A DNA stretch of 60,000 bases from Zygnema cylindricum (Eukaryota; Streptophyta; Zygnematophyceae; Zygnematales; Zygnemataceae): positions 429,424-489,423 of the forward strand of contig JBBHKE010003190.1 of the NCBI GenBank assembly GCA_037447655.1, in the 5' to 3' direction. Positions within the stretch are counted from its first letter, which is position 1; the number at the start of each line of letters is the position of its first letter. The notes beneath the pieces are model-generated. The model was not told the origin of the DNA and made no database searches. It was given only the letters and a program-made list of their open reading frames with translations. This document shows positions 47,001-59,454 of this stretch, one piece after another. The position numbers and the translations under genes are program-made.

Positions 47001-47621
47001 AATTGTTAACTAAATTACACAAACTGTTTGCGCTAACAAGAATTGTTACCTAAAATACACAAACAGTTAGCGATAACAAGAATTGTTACCTAAAGTACAC
47101 ACACTGTTAGCGCTAACAAGAATTGATTCCTAAATTACACAAACTGTTAGCGATAACAAGAATTTTTGCCTAAATAACACAAACTGTTAGCGATAACAAG
47201 AATTGTTGTCTAAATTACACAAATTGTTTGCGCTAACAGGATATGTTACCAAAAGTACACAAACTGGTAACGATAATAGGAATTTTTACCTAACTTACAC
47301 AAACTGTTTGCGCTAACAAGAATTGTTACCTAAATTACACAAACAAATAGCGCTAACAAGAATTGTTACCTAAATTACACAAACTGTTAGCGATAACAAG
47401 AATTATTACCCAAATTACACAAAGTGTTAGCGATAACAGGAATTGTTACCTAAGTTACACATTTTGTTAGTGCTAACAGGAATTGTTATCAAACTTACAC
47501 AAATTGTTAGCGATACCAAGAATAGTTATCTAAATTACACAAACAGTTAGCGATAACATGAATTGTTACCTAAATTACACAAACAGTTAGCGATAAAAAG
47601 AACTGTTTCCTAACTTACTCA
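32035..47621 (+). repeat. 40-bp satellite, array 2 (GCGC to GCGA transition, higher-order repeats)
   Basis: About 390 monomers. From 32040 to about 33890 nearly all are of the GCGCTAAC class as in array 1. From about 33.9 kb GCGATAAC monomers appear and then dominate, interleaved with GCGC ones and with GTTTGCGC variants. Higher-order structure is clear at the right: the marker TTTGCGATATC occurs at 45022, 45756 and 46490, each 734 bp apart (18 monomers plus a 14-bp partial monomer). Another tandem duplication has offset 1372 at its left and 1492 at its right. Short open frames here are chance. Confidence 0.95.
42339..47223 (+). repeat. Higher-order repeat block within array 2
   Basis: 42341/43713 and 42501/43873 are 1372 bp apart; 42909/44401 and 43530/45022 are 1492 bp apart. 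The difference of 120 bp is three monomers. Markers at 45022, 45756 and 46490 give two exact 734-bp steps. 43681 and 46641 are 2960 bp apart, which is 1492 plus twice 734. Confidence 0.85.
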
Positions 47622-48462
47622 TGTTGTTCTACAACCACCGGTGCAGGTGGAGGAGCAGCAGTAGTAGTAGAAGTAGACATGATACACTCTCAGAAGCTAT
47701 CAAGAATCCTACCAAACAGCTGTTTTTAAGTGATCACCAATTCTTATACAAGCATCCAAATCTCACAAAACTCTATCAGAATATAGAGTAACATAAACAC
47801 TGACAACTCCCAAAGTCTCTGCACAATTGACCCAACAACACTCAAGATATAATACTCAGAAGTTTCCCAAAAACTATCTGCAGTTTTACTACTTGGAAGT
47901 CTAGATACATAAAAATGCTCTAAGTCCTAAGTCTTATACTTTCGGTGTTCTACCGCCGATAACTGTGTACCTGAGAGGTACGTCCAGAATCAACCCACCT
48001 ACTGAGATCTACGTGTTCTTGATCGTGCCAACCCACTCTATCATTGTACAGTGAATATTACTCAGAATCTATATTTAAGTTACTGTACAAATACTTGTCG
48101 GCTAAGTCACTTGTGATACTCTTATGAATCTCGTCCGTTGACTAGATTCATATTAATCGCAGCTGCGTTGTCCCGTACCGGATCACATTTATATCACCCG
48201 CGGCTGCGGTGTCCTGCACCAAATCATATCCAAGATAGTAGCAGCTGCGTTGTCTGTACGGATCTTATCCAAAGTGACCGCAGCTGCGTTTGTCCTGTCA
48301 GTATCGCAGCTTCGTTGCTGCGCTGCTCTGCTGCTGCGCTGCTGCGCAGCTCTGCTGTAAAGCAGCTGCGCTGCTCTTCCGTATAGCAGCTGCGCTGCTC
48401 TCTCTGTATAGCAGCTGCGCTGCTGCACTGCTTTGAGATTGAAAGCTTTCTAAAAGACAACA
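47622..48462 (-). repeat. 3' LTR of complete family-B element
   Basis: 841 bp, TGTTGTCTTTTAG (48462) to GAACAACA (47622). Like the 5' copy it carries the first 59 bp of gag at its inner end, TATAAGACTTAGGACTTAG, and a GCAGCGCAGC-rich U3. Confidence 0.92.
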
Positions 48463-48478
48463 CTCCCCTAAAGCTTTA
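48463..48478 (-). other. Polypurine tract, family B
   Basis: TAAAGCTTTAGGGGAG on the minus strand, abutting the 3' LTR. The same tract ends at 31287 in the split element. Confidence 0.8.
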
Positions 48479-48557
48479 GACTCACTATATCGGCGCAGCT
48501 GCGATGTTCAACCAGCGCAGCATCGCAGCATAGCAATATAGCAGTGCAGCAATTCAA

Positions 48558-49076
48558 CTATTCACTTAATCCCACTGCTTCCCTACAATACTTCTGCTTA
48601 GGAGCAGGAAGAGCTTTAGTGAGCATATCAGCAATCATTTTTGCATCTGGTAAGTAACATAATTTAATCACTCTAGAGAACACTTTTTCTCTTATAAAGT
48701 GTAGTCGTACATCCATGTGCTGGCTTTTGAAGTGATGACTCGGGTTAGAAGCAATGGCAATGGCAGCCTGGTTATCACACCAGATCACCTGTGGACCAAC
48801 TTGCATGTATCCTAGTTCTTGTAACATGGATTTTACCCATAAGAGTTCTTTGAGGGCCGAGCTTGCTGCCATATATTCCGACTCCATTGTCGATTGTGTT
48901 GTCACCTTTTGAAGTTTGCTGCTCCAGCAGCAAGTACCGTTCCCAATTTGTAGAACGAATCCCGTGGTAGATTTCCGGCTTGGCATGTCGCCATAGCTTG
49001 CATCACTCCATGTTTGCAGCTTGACTTCTCCTCCGCCTAGAGTGAGTTTGAGATCTTTAGTTCCTGCCAAATATCA
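48558..49076 (-). pseudogene. RNase H of complete family-B element
   Basis: Starts behind the TGA at 49074-49076 that separates it in frame from RT. 170 codons from the first Met. RNase HI acidic residues lie in WSDASYGD, MESEYM, WCDNQAA and IADMLTK. It removes the RNA strand of the RNA/DNA hybrid during reverse transcription. It ends GLSE-stop, 95 bp before the LTR. The TGA stands where sister copies read an Arg codon (RVLRYLAG). Confidence 0.88.
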
Positions 49077-50360
49077 TAAGACTCTCTTTGCTGCATCCAG
49101 ATCAGATTTTCTCGGATTTTCTAGACTCCTACTCAGTACCCCGACTACTGCAGCTATGTCAGGACGGGTACAGTTCATGAAGTATATTAAGCTTCCCACT
49201 ATCTGTCTATAAGGTATTATTGCCATAGGATCATTCTCCCCTGATTCTAAATACTCGCTAACAATAACACCTGGTTCTGTCTCTTCTCCCTCTAACTTCT
49301 GTCGAAATTCCATTGGAGTTAAAAACCCTTTTGCCCCCCGCATTCCGTACTCATCTAACATGTTTCCAATAGCCTCTTTTTGAGTCAGTTTTATTATTTT
49401 CTTATTTTTGTCCCTCTCTACCTGGATACCCAAAATATATTTTGCCTCACCGAGGTCTTTCATCTCGAACCGTGAGTTTAGAGCAGTTTTGATTTTGTTA
49501 ATTTTAGCCATTGATTTGCTAATTAATAGCAAATCATCTACATATACCGCTATATACACTATCCCATTTTCACCCTTTAGAACGTAGACAGAGTGATCAG
49601 AACTTATCCTTTGAAATCCTAGACTAGTCAAGAATTCATCAAGCTTTATATTCCACTGTCTCGGGGCCTGTTTTAGGCCGTACAAAGATTTTAGCAACTT
49701 GCATACTAAATGCTCTTTTCCTGGTTTTACATACTTTTCAGGCTGCTGCATGTAAATGGTCTCTTCTAGTTCTCCATGCAAAAAGGCCGTTTTTACATCC
49801 ATCTGATGAATTTCCATATCTTCTATAGCAGCTAGGGACAGCAAAATCCTAACTGTTGGAAATCTTACAACCGGAGAAAATGTTTCTTCAAAATCGATTC
49901 CTTCCTTTTGATTGTACCCCTTCGCCACAAGTCTGGCCTTATAGCGTTCAATGGTGTTATCGGGATTTAACTTCACCTTGAATACCCATTTGCTGCCGAT
50001 CGCTTTTCGGTCTGGAGGAAGGTCCACGAGCTCCCATGTTTGAGCCTCCATGATCGACTTCATTTCGTTGTTTGCCGCCTCAATCCAGTGATTCCGCTCT
50101 GGTGATGAGAAAGCCTCTTAGATGGTCAAGGGCTCCCCTGATACTGCTGAGTAGGCAAAGTGAGAGCTTGCTTGCAGGCGGCTGCTTGATCTTCTTCCCC
50201 CGGGAAATTCTGAGGCTGAGATCGTCGGATCCCGCGCATTGCGCTGATTGCGCTGGTTGCGCTGGTTGCGATCCGTGTCTTGCTGATTGCGCTGGTTGCG
50301 ATCCGTGTGTTCGTGATTGTGATGGTTGCGTTCCGTCTGTATTGACTGCTCTTGGTCCGT
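49077..50360 (-). pseudogene. Linker and reverse transcriptase of complete family-B element
   Basis: In frame with gag. From 50360 the linker is Arg/Gln/Asn-rich (repeats of TDRNQRNQ), then PTISASEFPGGRRSSS and SSHFAYSAVSGEPLTI. A TAA follows at 50118-50120, then EAFSSPERNHWIEAA. RT from the Met at 50063: KWVFKVKLN, MDVKTAFLHG (Asp at residue 89), LYGLKQAPRQW, and the catalytic YVDD at residues 174-177. The core is intact over 329 codons and ends at the TGA 49074-49076. Synthesises cDNA from the element RNA in the virus-like particle. Confidence 0.9.
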
Positions 50361-51305
50361 CTAGATCCGAAGTTGGTGAGGAAGTTGGAGGGACCCTGAT
50401 TCCTGAGTCATTACCGGAGTTTGTGGAATCTGCGGGACAAGTTCTTGCATGCAATCTAAGATGACATACTCCTGTACTTTCTGTTGCCTTTGCTGCTCTG
50501 TCATTTGAAATAAATCTATGGAGTCTAGTTCATCCTTAACAATGATGTTTCTAGCTACAACTATTTTCTGCCTTTCAAACACAAAGACTCTATAACCTTT
50601 CGTGTGATCATCATATCCTAACAGAATACCCGGTAATCCTTTCGGTTCCATTTTACATCTATCTGTAGACGTATCCAATATAAAGCATTGACTACCAAAG
50701 ACCTTGAAATGGCTAACATCTGGTTTGCTACCCGTCCAGATTTCGTAAAGAGTTGTTTCTACCGATCTGGATCCTATCCTATTTTTAATATAAACTGCAC
50801 AATTTAGAGCCTCAGCCCAGAATTTCGGATCCACACCTTTATCGGCGAGCATAGATCTAGAGCTTTCCGTGAGAGTTCTATTCAGCCGTTCCGACACCCC
50901 ATTTTGTTCCGGTGAATATGGAACAGTCAGTAGATGACTAATGCCTTCCTCGAGTAAAAAGGTTTCAAACTCTTTTGATGTATATTCACCACCATTGTCC
51001 GATCTAAGCTGCAAAATAGATGAATTATGAAGTTTTTCAGCCCATGCTTTATAGTGTTTGAAGTGACCAAACACTTCACTCTTCTCCTTCATGAAGTAAA
51101 CTTTTGTAAACCGTGAGAAATCATCTGTGAAGGTGACCATATATTTCATTCCTCCGGCAGAAGGAACCTTCGCCGGACCAAAGACATCTGAATGAATTTG
51201 TTGTAAAAGTGTGGTCGACCGATGCTCAGACTCGTTAGGAAATGGCAATCTGTGGATTTTGCCTAAAGCGCAACTATCGCAAGTTTTAACTGGCCCATCT
51301 GTGAT
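50361..51305 (-). pseudogene. Integrase of complete family-B element
   Basis: Behind the TAA at 51306-51308 the same frame continues with the second half of the zinc site (KTCDSCALGKIHR) and then 295 codons from the Met at 51248. The catalytic triad is visible: HSDVFGP (residue 21), RSDNGGEYTS (residue 84) and NGVSERLN (residue 120), giving the D-35-E spacing. The C-terminal GILLGYDDHTKGYRV block is intact. A TAG at 50361-50363 stands in the linker. Joins cDNA ends to target DNA; the 5-bp duplications in this window are its product. Confidence 0.92.
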
Positions 51306-52784
51306 TTATACACCCTCTATCTTTCCAGCAACAACCATTTTTTTCAAACTATCATAGTTGACATGGCCTAATCTTTTATGCCACAACTCATCTGAGTGCA
51401 AAACACCGGAGTACAGAACATCATTTTCTTTTGGATTAGCCATATCCATGCGATACATCTTGCTACTATCTCTAGTACCTGTAATCGCAACCTTGCCGTT
51501 TTTGCTAACAACCTGCCGACCATTTTTCAAACTGACCTCAAAGCCTTTACTCTCAACCAACGACGTAGAAAACAGATTTTTCTTAAAGTCAGGCACAAAT
51601 AAGACATTGTGAAGAGTCCTTTCAATTGGTTTTCCATCCACATCAACTAGCAAGGACACATCACCCATTGCACGAGTTTGGACACTCATTCCACAAGCAT
51701 AATAAATATTTTTCTCCGGCGTTGCTGTCAGATTTTTGAAGATGGCCTTGTTCCAACACATATGCGCTGACGCTCCTGTATCCATAATCCATCCAGGGTC
51801 CTTTGCGCCTTCCATTGCTGCCGCCATAGCGAATAGATCCGTGTCGTCCTCCTCAGAAAATGTCAGATTTTCGTCTTGGAGTGATGAAGAAGCTGAAAAC
51901 AGTGCATTTCCATGAGGTGTAGGCCTCGTGAAGTTTTTGTAAAACTGACTTTGTTGCCATCCTGGCCTGTATAAACATGTATCGTTAGCTTGTTTAAGTT
52001 TAGGACAGAATTTGTATCCATGACCTCTCTCACTACAATAAAAACATGCATTGTTGGATTTTCTATTTCCCCCCAGATTAAACTGTCTGAATTGGGTAAA
52101 CTGATTACTTTGCTGATAAAATTGACCGTTCTTTCCAGATTCTGAATTAAAAGCCTCTATTTGCTCAACATTGAGAATATTAGATGTAGCTTCCTCCTCT
52201 AATAAAATATTGATTGCTAACTGTAAGGTCCAGCTAGCTTTATCTTTCTGTTTGAGCATGTCAGATGCTCCTTTCATACTATGAGGGAGACCCCGCATGA
52301 GCAATGCTGCCTGTTGAAACTGAGGAAACACCCCACCGGCACAAGCATGTGCATCTACAAGAATACGAAATTTGTTAAAATATTCAGCCATTGTACCGCC
52401 AGTGTACTTATAGTCCCAAATTTTTCCAGCCAATAGAAGTTCTTCCTGAACATTAGCCTTTTCATAATCACTTTTAATGGATTTCCAGATATCAATTGCT
52501 TTTTTAATTTTTATCCGAGACATAGCTAAGTCCTCAGATATACAAAATTTCAAAATAGAACGAGCCTGCGTATTTTTCTTAGACCATGACGGATCAGATT
52601 CATCCAAAGAACCATCTAATATATCCAAAAGATTGACATTTTCAAAATGTGTCTCCACCATATCCGCCCAGTAAACATACTTATCCCATGAAAAGATAGG
52701 AATTCTTGATGACAGGCCCATAACGTGTTGTTCTACAACCACCGGTGCAGGTGGAGGAGCAGCAGTAGTAGTAGAAGTAGACAT
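51306..52784 (-). pseudogene. Gag and protease of complete family-B element
   Basis: 492 codons, open. The ATG at 52784 lies inside the LTR. Residues 1-19 come from the LTR and VMG (21-23) from the primer-binding site. Capsid region to about residue 200 (YVYWADMVETHFENVNL, LLMRGLPHSM, LLEEEATS). Gln/Asn-rich stretch 210-240, zinc knuckle CFYCSERGHGYKFC (C247, C250, H255, C260). Protease motif DTGAS at 335-339. The integrase zinc His pair (H469, H474) closes the frame, which stops at TAA 51306-51308 inside the zinc site. Packages RNA and matures the polyprotein. Confidence 0.92.
52712..52725 (-). other. Primer-binding site of complete family-B element
   Basis: The minus strand reads CGTTATGGGCCTGT next to the LTR end. 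GTTATGGGCC is complementary to the initiator-Met tRNA anticodon region; the first base is C instead of G. Confidence 0.75.
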
Positions 52785-53556
52785 GATACACTCTCAGAAG
52801 CTATCAAGAATCCTACCAAACAGCTGTTCTTAAGTGATCACCAATTCTTATACAAGCATCCAAATCTCACAAAACTCTATCAGAATATAGAGTAACATAA
52901 ACACTGACAACTCCCAAAGTCTCAGCACAATTGACCTGATAACACTCAAGATATAATACTCAGAAGTTTCCCAAAAATTGTCTGCAGTTTTACTACTTGG
53001 AAGTCTGGATACATAAAAATGCTCTAAGTCCTAAGTCTTATACTTTCGGTGTTCTACCGCCGATAACAGTGTACCTGAGAGGTACGTCTAGAATCAACCC
53101 ACCTACTGAGATCTACGTGTTCTTGATCGTGCCAACCCACTCTATCATTGTACAGTCAATATTACTCAGAATCTATATTTAAGTTACTGTACAAATACTT
53201 GTCGGCTAAGTCACTTGTGATACTCTTATGAATCTCGTCCGTTGACTAGATTCATATTAATCGCAGCTGCGTTGTCCCGTACCGGATCACATTTATATCA
53301 CCCGCGGCTGCGGTGTCCTGCACCAAATCATATCCAAGATAGTAGGAGCTGCGTTGTCTGTACGGATCTTATCCAAAGTGACCGCTGCTGCGTTTGTCTT
53401 GTCAGTATCGCAGCTTCGCTGCTGGGCTTCTCTGCTGCTGCGCTTCTGCCCAGCTCTGCTGTATAGCAGCTGCGCTGCTCTTCCGTATAGCAGCTGCGCT
53501 GCTGTCTGTATAGTTGCTGCGCTGCTCTGAGACTGAGAGCTTTCCAAAAGACAACA
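52726..53556 (-). repeat. 5' LTR of complete family-B element
   Basis: 831 bp, TGTTGTCTTTTGG (53556) to GAACAACA (52726). TATAAGACTTAGGACTTAG lies at about 53020-53040 and gag ATG at 52784. Confidence 0.92.
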
Positions 53557-56500
53557 ACTCAAACTTTTAGCGATAACAAGAATTGATTTCTAAATTACAC
53601 AAATTGTTTGCGCTAACAAGAATTGTTACCTAAAGTACACATTTTGTTAGTGGTAACACGAGTTGTTATCAAATTTACACAAACTGTTAGCTATAACAAA
53701 AAATGTTATCTAAATTACAGAAACAGTTAGCGATAAAAGGAATTGTTATCTAAATTACACAAAGTTTTAGCGATAACATAAATTGTTACCTAAAATTTAC
53801 AAACAGTTAGCGATAACAAGAACTGTTACCTAACTTACTCAAACTTTTAGCGATAACAAGAATTGTTTTCTAAATTACATAAATTGTTTGCGCTAACAGG
53901 AATTGTAACCTAAAGTACACAAAGTGTTAGCGCTAACAAGAATTGATACCTAAATTACACAAACTGTTAGCGATAACAAGAATTGTTACCTAAATTACAC
54001 AAATTGTTACCGATAATAGGAATTGTTATCTAAATTACACAAACTGTTTGCGCTAACACAAGTTGTTACCTAAAGTACACACAGAATTAGCGATAAGAGG
54101 AATTGTTACCTAACTTACACAAACAGTTAGCGATAATAGGAATTGTCACCTAACGGACACAAACTGCTAATGCTAACAAGAATGGTTACCTTACTTACAC
54201 AAACAGTTAGCGATAACAAAAATTGTTACCTAAATTACACAAGCTGTTAGCGATTACAGGAATTCTTATTTAACTTACACAAACTGTTAGCAATAACAAG
54301 AATTTTTAACTAAATTACAGAAACTATTAGCGATAACAAGAATTGTGACCTAAATTACACAAACTGTTAACGATAACAAGAAATTTTAACTAAATTACAG
54401 AAACTATTAGCGATAACAAGAATTGTGACCTAACTTACAGAAACTGTTAGCGATAACAAAAATTGTTATCTAAATTACACAAACAGTTTGCGATATCAAG
54501 AATTGTTATTAGAGGAATTGTTATCTAAATTACACAAATTGTTTCTGCTAACAGAAATTGTTACCTAACTTACACAAACTATTAACAATAACAGGAGTTG
54601 TTACCTAAATTACACAAATTGTTAGCGTTAACAAAAATTGTTACCTAACATACACAAATTGTTAGCGATCAGAAGAATTGGTACCTAATTACACAAACTG
54701 TTATCGCTAACAGAAATTATTACCTAAATTACAAAAATTGTTAGCGCTAACAATAATTGTTACCTAAATTACACAAATCGTTATAGCTAACAGGAATTGT
54801 TACCTAACTTACACAAACTGTTAGCGATAACAATAATTGTTTCCTATATTACACAAACTATTAGGGATAACAAGAATTGTTACCCAAATTACACAAAGAG
54901 TTAGCGATAACAGGAATTGTTACCTAAGTTACACATTTTGATAGTGCTAACAGGAATTGTTATCAAACTTACACAAACTGTTAGCGATAACAAGAATTAT
55001 TATCTAAATTACACAAACAGTTAGCGATAACAAGAATTGTTATCTAAATTATAGAAACTTTTAGCGATAAAATAAATAGTTACCTAAATTACACATAGTT
55101 AGCGATAACAAGAACTGTTGCCTAACTTACTCAAACTTTTAGCAATAACAAGAATTGTTTTCTAAATTACACAAATTGTTTGTGCTAACAAAAATTGTTA
55201 CCTAAAGTACACAAAGTGTTAGCGCTAACAGGAATTGATACCTAAATTACACAAACTGTTAGCGATAACAAGAATTGGTACCTAAATTACACAAACACTT
55301 AGCAAAAACAGGAATTGTTATCTAAATTACATATTTTGTTAGTGTTAAAAGGAGTTGTTATCAAATTCACACAAACTGTTAGCGATTACAAAAATTGTTA
55401 TCTAAATTACACAAACAATTAGCGATAACATAAATTGTTATCTAAATTACAAAAACAATTAGCGATAACATAAATTGTTATCTAAATTACACAAACTTTT
55501 AGCGATAACAGGAATTGTTACCTAAAATACTCAAACAGTTAGCGATAACAAGAATTGTTACCTGAAGTACACAAACTGTTAGCGCTAACAAGAATTGTTG
55601 TCTAAATTACACAAATTGTTTGCGCTAACAGGATATGTTACCTAAAGTTCTCAAACTGGTAGCGATAATAGGAATTGTTACCTAACTTACACAAACTGTT
55701 TGCGCTAACAAGAATTGATACCTAAATTACACAAACTGTTAGCGATAACAAGAATTATTACCTAAATAACACAAACTGTTAGCGATAACAAGAATTGTTG
55801 TCTAAATTACACAAATTGTTTGCGCTAACAGATATGTTACCTAAAGTACACAAACGGGTAGCGATAATAGGAATTGTTACATAACTTACACAAACTGTGT
55901 GTGCTAACAAAAATTGTTACCTAAATTACACAAACGTTAGCGCTAACAAGAATTGATACCTAAATTACACAAAATGTTAGCGATAACAAGAATTGTTACC
56001 CAAATTACACAAAGAGTTAGCGATAACAAGAATAATTACCTAAGTTGCAAATTTTGTTAGTGCTAACAGGAATTGTTATCAAACTTACACAAACCATTAG
56101 GGATAACAAGAATTGTTATCTAAATTACACAAACAGTTAGGGATAACAGGAATTGTTATTTAAATTACACAGACTTTTAGCGATAACATATATTGTTACC
56201 TAAATTACACAAACAGTTAGCAATAGCAAGAACTGTTACCTAACTTACTCAAACTTTTAGCGATAACAAGAATTCTTTTCTAAATTTCACAAATTGTTTG
56301 CTCTAACAAGAAATGTTACCTAAAGTACACAAAGTATAAGCGCTAATAGGAATTGATACCTAAATTACACAAACTGTTAGCGATCTCAAGAATTGGTACC
56401 TAATATACACAAACTGTCATCGCTAACAGAAATTATTACTTCAATTACAAAAATTGTTAGCGCTAACAGTAATTGTAACCTAAATTACACAAATTGTTAT

Positions 56501-59454
56501 AGCTAACATTAATTGTTACCTAACTTACACAAACTGTTAGGGATACCAATAATGGTTACCTAAATTACACAAACAGTTTGCGATATCAAGAAATTTTATT
56601 ACAGGAATTGTTATCTAAATTACACAAATTGTTTGCGCTAACAAGAATTGTTACCTAACTTACACAAACTGTTAGGGATAACAATAACGATTACCTAAAT
56701 TACAAAAACAGTTAGCGATAACAACAATTGTTAACTAAATTACACAAACTGTTAATGATAACAAGAATTGTTATCTAAATTACACAAATAGTTAGCGATA
56801 ACAAAAATTGTTACCTCAAATACACAAACAGTTAGCGATAACAAGAATTGTTACCCAAATTACACAAAATGTTAGCAATAAAAGGAATTGTTATCTAAAT
56901 TACACAAACTGTTTGCTCTAACAGGAATTGTTACCTAAAATACACAAACAGTTAGCGATAACAAAAATTGTTACCTAAAGTACACAAATTGTTAGCTCTA
57001 ACAATAATTGTTACCTAAATAACACAAACTATTAGCGATAACAAGATTTTTTGTCTAAATTACACAAATTGTTTGCGCTAACAAGATATGTTACCTAAAG
57101 TACACAAACTGGTAGCGATAATAGGAATTGTTACCTAACTTACACAAACTGTTTGCGCTAACAAGAATTGTTACCTAAATTACACAAACTGTTAGTGCTA
57201 ACAAGAATTGTTACCTAAATTACACAAACGTAAGCGCTAACAAAAATTGATACCTAAATTACACAAACTGTTAGCGATAACAAGAATTGTTACCCAAATT
57301 ACACAAAGAGTTAGCAATAACAGAAATTGTTACCTAATTTACACATTTTGTTAGTGCTAACAGGAATTGTTATCAAACTTACACAAACTGTTAGCGATAA
57401 CAAGAATTATTATCTAAATTACACAAACAGTTAGCGATAATAGGAATTGTTATCTAAATTACACAAATTTTTAGCGATATCATAAATTGTTACCTAAATT
57501 ACACAAACAGTTAGCGATAACAAGAATAAATTTTACAAACAGTTAGCGATAACAAGAACTGTTACCTAACTTCCTCAAACTTTTAGCGATAACAAGAATT
57601 GTTGTCTAAATTACACAAATTGTTTGCGCTAACAGGATATGTTACCTAAAGTACACAAACGGGTAGCGATAATAGGAATTGTTACATAACTTACACAAAC
57701 TGTTTGCGCTAACAAAAATTGTTACCTAAATTACACAAACTGTTAGCGATAACAAGAATTGTTACCTAAATTACACAAATTGTTACCGATAATAGGAATT
57801 GTTATCTAAATTACACAAACTGTTTGCGCTAACACGAGTTGTTACCTAAAGTACACACAGAATTAGCGATAACAGGAATTGTTACCTAACTTACACAAAC
57901 AGTTAGCGATAATAGGAATTGTCACCTAACGAACACAAACTGCTAATGCTAACAAGAATGGTTACCTAACTTACACAAACAGTTAGCGATAACAAAAATT
58001 GTTACCTAACTTACACAAACTGTTAGCGATTACAGGAACTCTTATCTAAGTTACACAAACTGTTAGCAATAACAAGAATTTTTAACTAAATTACAGAAAC
58101 TATTAGCGATAACAAGAATTGTGACCTAAATTACACAAACTGTTAGCTCTAACAAGAATGGTTGTCAAACTTACACAAAATGTTAGCGATAACAAGAATT
58201 GTAATCTAACTTACACAAACTTTTAGCGATAACAAAAATTGTTACCTAAATTACACAAACAGTTTGCGATATCAATAATTGTTATTTCAGGAATTGTTAT
58301 CTAAATTACACAAATTGTTAGCGCTAACACAAATTGTTACCTAACATACACAAATTGTTAGCGATCAAAAGAATTGGTACCTAATAACACAAACTATTAT
58401 CGCTAACAGAAATTATTACCTAAATTACAAAAATTGTTAGCGCTAACAGTAATTATTACCTAAATTACACAAATTGTTATAGCTAACACGAATTGTTACC
58501 TAACTTACACAAAATGTTAGCGATAACAATATTTGTTTCCTAAATTACACAAACTGTTAGCGATAACAAGAATTGTTATCCAAATTACACAAAGAGTTAG
58601 CGATAACAGGAATTGTTATCTAAGTTACACAAACTTTTAGCGATAACATAAATTGTTACCTAAATTACACACAGTTAGCGATAACAAGAACTGTTACCTA
58701 ACTTACTCAAACTTTTAGCAATAACAAGAATTGTTTTCTAAATTACACAAATTGTTTGTGCTAACAAGAATTGTTACCTAAAGTACACAATGTGTTAGCG
58801 CTAACAGGAATTGACACCTAAATTACACAAACTGTTAACGATAACAAGAATTGTAACCTAAATTACACAAACAGTTAGTGAAAACAGGAATTGTTATCTT
58901 AATTATATAATTTGATAGTGCTAACAGGAATTATTATCAAACTTACACAAACTGTTAGCGATAACAAGAATTGTTATCTAAATTACACAAACAGTTAGCG
59001 ATAACAGGAATTGTTTTCTAAATTACAGAAACTTTTAGCGATAACATAAATTGTTATCTAAATTACACAAACTTTTAGCGATAACATAAATTGTTACCTT
59101 AATTTCACAAATAGTTAGCAATAACAAGAATTGTTATCTAAAATACACAAAGAGTTAGCGATTACAAGAATTGTTACCCAAATTACACAAACTGTTAGCG
59201 ATAAAAAGAATTGTTATCTAAATTACACAAACTGTTTGCGCTAACAAGAATTGTTACCTAAAATACACAAACAGTTAGCGATAAAAAAAATTGTTACCTG
59301 AAGTACACAAACTGTTAGCGCTAACAAGAATTGTTGTCTAAATTACACAAATTGTTTGCGCTAACAGGATATGTTACCTAAAGTTCTCAAACTGGTAGCG
59401 ATAATAGGAATTGTTACCTAACTTACACAAACTGTTTGCCCTAACAAGAATTAA
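53557..59454 (+). repeat. 40-bp satellite, array 3 (mostly GCGA class)
   Basis: About 147 monomers continuing array 2 after the family-B insertion. A segmental duplication is visible: 54001/57778 and 54484/58260 are 3776-3777 bp apart, 55561/59297 3736 bp, i.e. one monomer less. The array stops at about 59454. Confidence 0.93.

Larger units (their letters stand above)
47622..53556 (-). mobile_element. Complete family-B copia element
   Basis: 5935 bp on the minus strand with both LTRs, primer-binding site, gag-pol, polypurine tract and perfect target duplication ACTCA (47617-47621, 53557-53561), inserted in the satellite. Domain order GAG-PR-INT-RT-RH identifies Ty1/copia. The LTRs (831 and 841 bp) look roughly 96% identical by eye. 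This is the best preserved autonomous-type element here, inactivated only by four nonsense codons. Confidence 0.93.

Noticed and set aside
50080-50454. Independent Ser/Gln-rich protein on the minus strand (124 codons)
   Set aside because: It is an alternative frame of the Arg/Gln/Asn-rich linker; the gag-pol frame itself continues through the region.
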